A stretch of 64,000 bases of DNA from Nemertoderma westbladi (Eukaryota > Xenacoelomorpha > Nemertodermatida > Nemertodermatidae), in the NCBI GenBank assembly GCA_032718475.1, contig JAUCBJ010002735.1, positions 24,584 through 88,583 on the forward strand, written 5' to 3'. The notes under the pieces were generated by a model that did not search any database, was not told where the DNA came from, and saw nothing but the letters and a program-made list of their open reading frames with translations. The translations under genes were made by a program, and so were the position numbers. Shown in pieces: positions 29,256 through 41,600 of the stretch (position 1 is the first letter of the stretch; the number at the start of each line of letters is the position of its first letter).

Positions 29256-29602
29256 TATACATTATTACCATACATCATTAACTTAATTTATTTTCGCATA
29301 ATAAAAATGCGGATTACCTGTGTATCATGCATGTATCTTTATCGTGATAACAGTATAGCAAAATAAAACCATCGCAACAAATAATATAGAGATTAATGGA
29401 TGATACATTATTATTTTTCTATTTATTTCGAATAATATTTATTTATACCTCATGTAGCTTCAGTGTTTTCTTCTAAATTTAAATAATATACAAAATTATA
29501 AATAGTTAAAATTGATTTGTATTTTATTTATATATTAATTAGAAATATTTTACTTTGCAATAAATTTTTGACAAAAATTAATTTTGTATTTATTTTATTC
29601 AG

Positions 29603-32600
29603 AGCAACTGCGGGTCTTGCTATGGAAATTCAAAGACCAAAGTCTCGGGTGAACTTTCGATCGTGTTGCATCGAGGGAGCTCATATGAACAGCTACATAG
29701 AGTGGGAGAGCACAGAGATGCTCACATTGCGTGAGCGAACAAATGATTACACCAAACTCACTGAGGAAGTCCTCCAATCCGCCGCCAAATCCCAACCCCA
29801 CGTCGCCTCATCTTGGCTTTACGTCCAAGAGGATCTTTGTGATGAGAATTACAAATTCGCAGAAGATTTTTGTATTTCTAGCTGTTGGAAAGAACAAGTA
29901 TCCGTGTTCTACAGTCGTGAACTCTCTACCAATATTCAAACAAACTTGGCATCTTCTTACTGTGCTGCTGAATTGTATGATATAGAGTGGCAGAAAGGGG
30001 CTGATCTGCGCCACCCAGATAAAATGTCTGTAGAGGTTTCCGAAGAGTACAGATGGTTGAATCGGGGAGTGAATGAACACGCGGACCACCTCTGGTGCCA
30101 TTCATTGCAACAGTTGCAGAGCTATATGTATGAAACAATGACGCAACATGTCGAGCATGGTCGAGTACTTGATTATGCAGATACAAGTATGATTGGAACC
30201 CAGATTGAACACGGCCAATTTATTTACAAACCTATATTCCATGGATTCTCACTGCTAACTGATACTATTTGGCAACAAGTTGTTGACTTACGGGCAATAA
30301 AACGCAATGAGGAGAAAGGAATGATAGTTGAGCAAGTTAGCAACGTCCGTTGCAGTTATGTTACCAGCTGGGGGGAGAGACGCAATGTAGCAAAACAAAA
30401 TATTGGCAGGGACATTTGGGATGTGATAACTAACCGTGGACATGTCAGCCATGGTCTCGAAACAGCTACATGTTCCACTTCTAATGAAATGCAAGGGAGA
30501 GTGTGCAAATATGATTGTCTTGTTCAAGGTATTCACTCGAATCAAATTACTAGTTGGTTTGTTACTGGCCGGATCACACCAACTCAAGTTACAAGTGCTG
30601 GATCAACATTATATTGGCAAACTGGTCGTCATGGTGTCCATTGCCTTGCTGGTGCTGTGTGGGCAAATGCACAGGAATTTTTGTTGGATTATGAGTGGCA
30701 GAATGTAGATGAATATCACACCCAGAAGGCCTATATTGATTTTGCATCATTGGCCACTGAATATGGGATCTGGCACAGACCTCATGTTGCTAGTCGCTAT
30801 TGCCAGGAGGGTCATGCGATATGTATAATTATGAAATGGGACCACTCAACAGATTTCATTGCTAGTACCGCATCGTTTGAAGCAACAAATGTTTTGACAA
30901 CAGGAGAACGAGTATGTTTCTATCCGTGCTTGTCTTATTACTCGACATGGGCGGCTTCAGCTATAAACACACCCGAACTTGATTGGGATATCGTCAATCC
31001 TGTCCAGTATTTTACTCCTTGTAAATATAATGTCAATGTTGCTGTAGATGAATTCATTTATGGGAGAGTCAAGGAAACAAGTGGTCGATTAACAAATGGT
31101 CAAGGAATTCTAGAACGCATAAGTTGGTCTTCTACAAGGGAATTCGCCTTCACATACACATCGATAAACGTTGGTTACACTATTGAGGATTTGCAGCTGG
31201 AAAGAGACCTGTCTGGCAAAGGTTTTTCAGTTTATGGATTATCTGATACCCTTGACTCCAGCTTTACTCAATGCGATATGTATTGCAGTGAGCAATATAT
31301 GTTTGAATGGGCTCTTTTGAATATTCAAAGTCTTTCGTTGCAACAAAATATTCGCATTTGTTGGGGAAAATATCAGGGTGAGGCTATTTACAATGACATA
31401 TTGTGGGAAAGAGCTCATATGTTCATTGCGACAAAAACGGGCTCCGAGACGGCAAATTCATTTGGTGATGTTCTACAGAAGGCGAGATGCACGGAAGATA
31501 ATATTTCTTTGTCACTAATTTCGGGTATGGATGATTACAGTGAATTATTTCATCAATGTGATACTTTTTACAATTACGTTGTTGTTAAGCAATCTGCAGA
31601 TGTATTGTTTGAGCAACAGCAGGTTGGCCGCACAGCAGTGGTTTCCAGGGATGTCAATTTAGGGAATTCGTTGCAAGATGAAAACCATTGGGAATATGTA
31701 TGTAGTATGATCAGAAAACCAGCCAGGGAAGATGCTGCTCATTTGAAGTTTGAGTTTGTAGGATTGTTTGATCATTTTGTTCCTCAGAGGACATTGATTT
31801 GGGGGAATTCTCAGCATGGTTCATGTGAGGATTATGATCAGCTATCAACTGTAATCGATCAAGTATTTGTTATGGAACATGCGGAGAGTAAAACCTTAGA
31901 AATTACTTCCAATCAATATTCCTTCTTTTATTATCGAGAATTTGCTTCATATGAAGAAAACGAAGCTGATAATTTGGAGTCATTAGAGTGTACAGAGTTG
32001 CAAAGAAATCAAGAGGAAGCTTTATTATCTTATGAACTTCAATTTCAATATTATGTCGCGAATATTTACACAGCTAATACAAAATCCAACTATAGAGATA
32101 ATATTACATCTGAAAGTTTTGATGTATCTATTTTATTTAGATTGCAGAAACTAAACTTGGAAACATCCCAGATAAGTACTATTTATAGTTTATTTGACGA
32201 ATCATCAATTATCTCATTTAAGACCCATGGGATAGCTTTGGAATATGGGGAACACTGGGATCATGCATATGACATTTGTGGTTATACCACAGAACATGCT
32301 TGGGATGTCACATCATGGCATCAAGAGAGTGAATATTCTCGAACAATAATTAGCAGAGAATTGAATCATTCCACACTGGGTGTATTTGATTGCATCATGG
32401 GTCACATAGAACAATTAATTAAAAAACCTGTTATATTAGAAAGTGCAACATCACAATTTGAATACCATTATTTATTTGAACAAGCAAACACGTATTCATA
32501 TTCCATTTATGGAAATGCTAGTTACATTGAGGTAGAATGGTATTCTTGCAGTTCTACCCATAATGATTCGAAACATCTGGAAATTGCTGGAATTAATATG

Positions 32601-35600
32601 GAAGGAACTCTCCAAAAATCAACCGGGGAAATTCGTGACAAAGTTAGATTACTATATGGAGATTTTGGCAGTGAAATTATCCAGTGTGATTGGGTTGATG
32701 TTCTATTCAATGCTAAACGTGAGACAGAAATAATTGATTCGTGGGAAGTCAGTCATCATTACAGTTCTCAAGTGATGAAGAGTACACTATTTGGATTTCC
32801 AGATTACAGTGGTTACGAGTTTGACCAAGCTGAAGATATAGAGATCCACTACTCCATTATGACACTCGATTATACAGAGATAGAGAGGTTCCATGGAATA
32901 GAAGGCATCATAACTCTCCGTGTGTATGGTACATCTTCATGTGATCAATTGGAAACAGTATGGGAGTATTCGCATATTAGATTCGGCTTTGAGAAACCTA
33001 AGGAATACTCTGCAGTTGCATCAGCCTTGTATTTTTCACGTCATAATGTTAAACATACTCAAGATATTTTAATGTGCCAAGCTACCCAACATACATGTCA
33101 ACAATGGCAAACATGTTACGAATTTTTCAAGCATCACTTACATTTAGCTACAATCTGTCTGACAGAAGAGACTACAGGATTGTCTAGGGGTTTCAATAAA
33201 TATCAAGACTTAGTCCTCCAATCTGGTGCAAAAGCCATTGTTGAGTTGGATACAGAAATTGCCTTTCAAAGCTTTCACTTCAACCCAGAGCGAGATGTTG
33301 CTTCTCTCGAGATCATAAAAGAGGCAAAAGAATTTGCTGCAAGTAAGAAACAAGTTATTCTCAATGGGTCTTCTGTAGATGCAATGCAGTATTGGGGATT
33401 TGTTGATGATTTTGATGGTGTGCCGCGAAAATCACTCGAATGGAGTCTAGAAAGTTCTGAATATATTCACGAATACATCGTCAGTGCGAATACTATGTGG
33501 GGAGGAGCGAATGAGGAACATTCACCAAAGTTTTTGAATTTAGAAGAAGTCAGCAAAGATACTCATAACAATGTGGAGTATGCGACATCAATAATGTTTG
33601 AAATGGGATTGGCAGAATGTGGTAAAGAAACCACATTGAATAATTATGCTCGTGCACAAGAAATCCCATGGGAAATATGCGATAACTTTATTTCAGACTT
33701 GCAAATTCCTGAAAAATTATCATCAACTGAAAATATAATGACAATATTTTCTATATGTGGGAAATCAACCGTGCATATAATCGCCTATGGTGATATAGAT
33801 AGTTCATTCGAAGTCTGGGATACTTGTTTTGATTTTTATAAAGAAGCTTACAACGTTGACAATGCTATTGAATGTAAAATTAAATTAGATTTACATACAA
33901 GTTATTTAGAACTTAACTTACAGTTTAATTCCAGTTATGAGAGCATTATTCAGTGGGATCAAGTCTCATTCGTAGATGAAGGGTTCCATGTCGAAAGTGC
34001 AGAATGCTATTCCTATAACCATTATTTACATCCACCACTTTATGGAGAAGAATATAAAATGTTTTGTCATCCAGTCATAGATTCCATTTCCACCCCATTG
34101 GAAAATGGTCATTTATATGAAAAGCGTAAAATTACCCATGAATTTGCGGAATTTAAGATTGATGTCCCGGCACGTGATATCCAAGAAACAGGTGGAGCAC
34201 TGACAATTATCGCATGTAGTGATGAAACAATGATACCGTGGTCTAATTTAGTTCCATTTTCATCACAAGAATGTCAGTTTGAGGTTCTTTCAATTGCAGA
34301 ACACTTCGTCCATTTGGAATTTGGTAAATTGTCAGGGTATAGTTATCACCAATGTCTTGCTGAAACCCCTTCATGCATTGTTTTCTTTGAATCTGCTGAT
34401 AATTTCGAAGAAAAACATGCAGAGAAAGTTTCCTGTAATCTCCGTACAAATATTACAAATTGGTTTTTCGGAAATTCATCGTTTGTAAAAGCTTGGGGGA
34501 TGTGTTCACTTTCAGGATCCACATGGCACTTCACCTCTTCACTTGTTATTGATTTTACTTGTGAAAATGCCTTGTTGATAGAAGGAGGTTGCTTCCAAAC
34601 CCGTGCAACTCAATCAAAAGATTATGAATGGTGCATGGGAGATGCTGTATATCATGAATGGGATTTTGAATTTCCTATTCATCTCGATACTGGAAAACTC
34701 AATTGCGAATACATTTCATCAGCTATGGAACATGTAGGATATACAATGCGTGATAATGTGGATGGTACTGTATTCAATGGAAATCCCATTACATTAGTAA
34801 TGGAATGGAATGTTGCTGAAGATGTTTACTATGCATCATATCCTATAGAATATGCCTACATGATGGACAATATCATTGGAAGATTAACAGCATCCCTTTC
34901 ACATAGACCTTTTGTAATGTCTTGCGAAATGATAAACACAAGTGGATTTTGGTTAAATGCAATGGATTATAGAGCTGCTCAACAAATTTCTATAACTGCG
35001 AGTGTGAAAACTGAAAGTTGTCCATATTTCCAAGCTGGAGTCACTCGTGATTCACAATGTGGTCTAGAAATTGTTAATGACATTACCTGGGAAAACGTTG
35101 AAGACGTTGATGTTTATCAAGTAGAGAGTACTGTGAGCATTAGCAGGGTCATTGACTATGTTCACCATGATTTTAGATGCAACTTAGTTTGGGGTAAAGG
35201 AATTATTAGTGATGATGCGGATCAATGGCAAAGTGTTACACAATTCATCCATAGTGAAGCAGACTACGAAGAGGCTGATGTAGATGTGGAGTGGTCCATT
35301 AAGCATAAATATTTCGGTACCTCAACTTATGTAAAGCAATGTTATGAAGAAATAAATTACCAAGATTGGTTTTGGGTCCATTCATTTATGAAAAATCAAT
35401 ACCAAAGTGATAGTGCGTATGAAATGACACAGGAATATTTAAACACATTTACCGCAAAGTCTACAGGCATAAGTTCCTGGGCTTCGTCATTTCCTGATAA
35501 TATTGGAAGCGATTGGACTTATATTGATGGCATATTTTACACAGGATATACTACTGACTACTTAGTACCAACCGAGAGTATATATATATTTAACAGGGAA

Positions 35601-38600
35601 TATGTTGAGAGTAACTTTGGTCTTAAATTATGTTGTGCCAAAGTTGAACATTCAACTTGCTCATCGCTTGGTGACCTTAATATTGACAATTTGAATGAAT
35701 CAGCTTGTTGGAAAGTCGAACATGAACAATTGGAGACTTATTATGATAAGAATTGGCAAAATGTGTATGGAAATATTTCGAAATCAGAATTGAATTGGGA
35801 TAACTGCTATCATGCACAATATTCCACTCCGTCGATCCATAATGCATTATTTGTGATTCATGAAAAAGAAAATCTTCAAAGTTATCTATATGATCAAACA
35901 TTGGAATGTGGATCATCTCAAGTTACAGAGCTTTGGTTTGATACAACCGAATTATTTTCTATTCCTGTTAAAGGGTCTGAATCGGCATCTGAAGGACTAC
36001 ATGTTCACTTATTTGCTAACAAATACAGCAGTCTTAAATCCAATACCTGGGGCATTCATGACTCATCTACAACTGAAGTATGGGATTACACATCAAATAT
36101 AAGTAAGCATACTCAGAATACTGAGATAGCTAATTCAAACTTTGAATCTACATTTATTCGAAAGGGTGACACATATTTTCAAATAGTTAATGGTAATATT
36201 ATAATTAGTGCAATAGATTGGGAGTCAACAGTTGATCTAGTTTCAGAGCTCCATTATTGTCAACAAGATTTCGAATATGAAGGATTTACAGGTCTCTATG
36301 AAAATGGAATTTGCAAATCGATGGTTCAGGGTTTTGCGATGAACAGTGACTTTGATTACAGGTATGAAACACTCTCATTTTTATCAACAGAGTCATTTCA
36401 AAAATCAAAGACTAGTTGTAAAGTAGATTATGGTTTAGATAAACATTTAGAAACATTGAACACACAGGTTTATGGAGCATCCTTTTCATCTGAAATTGAA
36501 TGGGATTCAGCTTCTGAGTATACAAATGATTCACACATCATCAACAAATTAGGATCATCACTTGCAGAAATGTGGCTTCCTTTGAATGTCAATATTTCTC
36601 TGCCAGTTTGCTGGGGGGCTGCCCAGATGATAACTCATGGTCATCTTGAAACTGTTCAACAAGTGGTGTCTCGCGAGTTTGCAACTGATAGTGGTTTTCT
36701 ATATGACATTGATGTTAAACTTGAAAATTCAAATGAAACCATTACGGCACACAATATTTGTCTCGCTTCATTACAACGATATGATTGGATGTATGCAAAA
36801 GATGTTTCTTTTGGATTTGAGGGTGGAATAGGATATGCCAGTTTAAAATATTCAACATTTTCATCTGATGTACATGCCTATCGTGAAGAACTGTATTGCA
36901 GCCCAGAAGAAACTACAGATATTTGTGACTTTGATTTTGTTTATTATGTTGACTTTAAATTGGGACATATTGTTCAAGCTCATTGTAGTATCGATATGGG
37001 TTCTTGCGTATATCATTACTCCGTAAAACAATACCCGGTGTATGGAAATTGCACAGTTGGCGTAGAGGACTACATAACGGCATTGCCGCTTGAAGAATTG
37101 GATATCTGTGAAGAGTACTTAGATCATTCAGAGGCAGGGCGTGAACATTTTGTATATGTAGGATGGTCACAATTTGTTACGCTTGGTGATGGGAAGTGTG
37201 AAATATACCATCAAGGTATTGTTAACATTGAAGAGTTTCGAAATATAAAGTACAATTTAGAAAATGCCATACCAGTTATAACAGGTGTAGTTACAACTAG
37301 TACCGAACAAACCGTTGTGAGCTTGCTATGTTTTGGTAATGTAAATGAAATCATATTTTATACAGTAAACAAGTGGACAGCAAAGGTTCCAATGGACTCT
37401 GTATCCGTAACAGAAGACAATTTTTCATTAAGTACGGGCCATCAGTCATCAACACAGGTTTCTGTCAATATGGAAATACCAGGACATATTTATACCTATG
37501 AAGTAGCTGACGAAATTCATAAATTCATACAAGGAACGATTAATACTTCGATTTCGGTGCAACCATCTACATTGATTAGAAATATCGATGTGGCAAAGGC
37601 ATCGGTTTTGGGTTGCATGATAGTGGATGAAATTCAATGGATAAATACCTGTGATATGTTTGGGGGATTTTGGTTTTCAGAAGTGAAATGGGATATTTTT
37701 GATGAAGTAAATCTAATACAAAATCCTGTTATCTATAAGGAATCTACAATGGGTTTGGAGCATGTGGAATATTTCTTTCCAATTTGGGAAGAAAGTGGAG
37801 TCCATTCCGCACCAGATTTTGAATGTAGCACTGAAGAAGTACATGATACATATTTGTACCATGGAAGAATGGAGCCATCATCATATGATTTGTGCTTCAG
37901 TAGAGTTCAAAGTACAGATTGGTTTGAAGCAAAACACTTGTATATTGACAACAGTTTATACACTGTTCTTGAAGTGGAAATTAACAATTTCGAGGCAAGA
38001 TATACCTCTTTGAAACAATATGTAAATGGATATGCCATTATGGAAGCCATGACAATTTACTATAATGATTATGAACACTTAAAGGTGGACTCTTATGATG
38101 TTGAAAATGCTTTTCTAAATATAGAAGGAACTACAGCAAACAATTATTGTGTCGAAACTGAAGGTAAAATATATGCCAATGGGATGGTTTTAGGAACCAA
38201 TTGGGAAACATTACAAGATGTGTATTATAGTTTGGATAGGGACATTGTATCTTCATATTCTCAAGATGGTTTTACTTACAACATAGCTAATGTGTCATGG
38301 GGTATGAAAATGTTGAGTGTTTGTATAAAAGAAGCTGTTCTTGATGGGTCAGAAGTAACTAAAGAATTTTCTGAATCGCTTAATGATGCCGCTAAGGCGA
38401 CAATGACTATTGAAACATTTATCAGAAACACAGGTTACATCTCAGATGTCACCATATATGGTTTAGGAAGCGAAGTCAGAACATCTTGGGAAACATTAAA
38501 TGAGTATACACCGCTTGTATCCAGTCAAATTGGTAATTATGTAATTGAGTCAAATAAACATTACGCCGATTCGCAATGTGATGTTCTTTATGGCCAGTGT

Positions 38601-41600
38601 ATTGTCATGGATATTACAGATATTTGGGAAAGTATTTATGATAGAAGGGTTGAATCTAGGTTTGTTGAGAATACTAGTACCGCGTATCAAACATTACCTG
38701 ACTTCGTAATGGCTCGGACTTCTTTGAATAGGATTTATGGATCTGGTTTCGTGATTGAGATCTCCTGGGAACTGCCTGGGTATTTTGATACTAAAACACA
38801 CGACACAATGCAAGCCAATATAACCTACTTATCAGCACCAAACGATGTTTTAAGTTGTGCAAGGAAGGATTTGATATGTGGCTGTGAGTTTCTTGTTTCG
38901 GGTGAACAATGGCAAAATGTTTCAACTTTGGATGACAAACTAAATTCTATGGAAAATGCTGGCTGGTCCATTGAATATATGGAAAAGAGAAATTGCACTA
39001 TTGACCAATACTTTCAATCATGCCACTCCATAGATCACATTATTGACTGGAGCTACATTAATGAATGGCGTACTAAGCTAGATTATGAAGAATTTGAATT
39101 AGAATACGTTACAGAAATTATTGATCTTAATTTTGCTGCAGTTTTTACACCTCGGATTAATAATCTTATGGAAGTTAGTGATTTTGGATTTTGGGAAGGA
39201 ACTATTTCATATTCAACAAAATATGACACTCGAGAGCAAGCCAATATTATACTTGAATCATTTTATAAATTTGATTATGCAGTACCATCTGTAGTGGATA
39301 AATTCGGTTCAGCTCTGGTGGTTGTAAATAATTGGGACAGTTTAAGTGACCTAAATATTCGCATCTGCACTGAAACTACATCTTATTCAACCGCAGTTCT
39401 CCAATATATTGTGGGCTATGCTTCTGGGCCATATAATTCCTTCTATGCTGCTGAAAGTTTGAATATTGAAATTCAATGGCAAACAGTCAACGATATTTAC
39501 TTCTGTCCTGAATCTCACTCCACTGCCATATTGATCGCTACATTGAACCACACCAACAATTCTTCATCCAGAGGTACTAAAGTAAACTACAGCATTAAAT
39601 TGGAAAATATCGCTTGGAAGGAAGTGTCAAACTTGGACTCATTAATTTACTTTAATAATGCTGAATTCGGCTTATCTATTGGTCTTCATGATGAAATTCA
39701 ACCTTCTACTGTGTCCACATTTGGATCTGGAGTAGAAATTATTGATGTTAGTGATATCTGTGTTACAAGCGAACTGGATTGCTCATATTTTTATGATAAC
39801 GTAGATATAATTACTGAACGCCCGGGGTGCAACTATGGAATGGACACTAACATCTGGGTATATCAAGGAATCGGGTGTGAGCGAAAGTTGGACTGGTTGT
39901 CATTGAACAGTTTTTCAAGTGACAAGTTTGATGAAGCTGATGTTACTACAGAAACAGATTTTAAATGGAGATATTGTCGAAGCAAATATAATTTGGTACT
40001 CAACTGCGCTGAGGTGAGCAGTTTTATGGAGGAATCTGAACTAGCAAATTACAAGGATGTGCAGCATCTAGAGTATTACTATTCTGGAATTAAAGAAGAA
40101 AAAAGTGGATTTTCAATTGCTGGTCATGAAATAAGTACTTTGCCATTTTCATCAAGCATTGAGGAGAGTATATCATGGAATGTTTGTACTCCTTTTGTTG
40201 ATATACAATTTGATTCATCGTCTTTTATTGACTACATTAATAAATTATTAAATAATGAAACATACAGAGCATATATTCAAGGAGTTGGTGAACTCAATGA
40301 AATGGGAGCTTGGTTTGAGTGTGAAAGTGCTTCATTCTCATGGGATTTAAGTGAATACGTAAGAGTAGCTATTGAAAATAATTTACAATGGTCGCCTTAT
40401 GAAACCTATTGTACTAAAGTGTTTTCGTTTGCAAATAAACATGAAGAAATTGGTGAAACACTTGCATTGTTTACTTCAGAACAATTAACGGATAATGCAA
40501 CAATAACAACTGGGAATTATTTTAGTGAATTGGATTACAAGGAACAAATTAATAATGTTTACTCGAGTTCGGTTTGTTCTGAATTGCGAGAGGCTTTTGA
40601 AATGTGTGAAGATAGAAGTTTTGAGAAACAAGTTGCATCGATGGTAAGTGTTAAATGTAGCTGGTATCAATTCTACATTGCTGAAGTGGCTTCTATTGTT
40701 GTTAGTAACGAACCTCGCATCATGGAGCAAGAATGGTATATTCTTTATGAGTTTTCTACCAATTACGATGTGGCTCTCACACATGACTCTACAGACAGGT
40801 TATCAATAGGATATGACTCAGATAAAGATTATTGTCTTGGGCAAGGATTAGATAGCATCCCAGAGGAGTGGTTTATGTGTGACGAAATTGTGTCAGATAC
40901 TTATGTTTTTGATCAAGTTAGAATTTCTATACATATTAAAGAGATATTGGATTATGCAGAAAAATTAAATCAACAAATTAATGGTGTTTCTGCATTGAAT
41001 GCAGTAGATCATGAAAAGGTATTACCTTATCAAAGTATGGTACAGTTTTGTAACACAAACATAATTATTGAACAAATTCCTATTTTGGGAGTATGCGAGA
41101 AATTTTACATTTCATCGTACAGTTTTCCATCTCAGGTTTTTGTCGATGATATAGAAGACAAAGATAATCCAGTTACAGCTGAAGATGCAATCGAAGATCA
41201 TGCTGTAATTGTGGATTATAACATTGTTTATGATTTTGCCACCTTTGTATTAAACAAATCATTTAATTTACCCTCGGATGATGACATTGTATGGGATCTA
41301 CTAACGGAATGTCAATACGATTCTTTTCAACTGTTGGCCATGATTGATTGTCCCTTGACTACAACATCAACTTATACAGCTCAGCAATGTAATGTGTTTG
41401 GAAAAGCTATTGAATTGCAGGGAAATGAAAGTATAGAAGGTGAAATCGAAGATTATGAATGGAATGGTTTCTACTTTGCCTCTGTAATTGCTGAAAGCCT
41501 ATTTGAATCGGAATTCATGTCTCGATATTCATCTGTTGTAAATGGCATTGGCCTCGAGTGTTCATTAACTTTTGAAAAGGTAACTCAAGTAGATGATTCG

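Larger units (their letters stand above)
27498..29602 (+). other. Intron of the giant gene, phase 2
   Basis: Starts GTAAGA and ends TTTATTTTATTCAG. Joining AG from 27496-27497 with A at 29603 gives an Arg codon and keeps the frame into ATAGLAMEI. Content: about 27500-28140 is unique-looking AT-rich sequence in which I see nothing; 28140-28345 holds a SINE-like element; 28345-28800 shows nothing; 28806-29255 holds an antisense LINE remnant; 29255-29602 is very AT-rich, with the polypyrimidine tract at its end. Confidence 0.9.
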
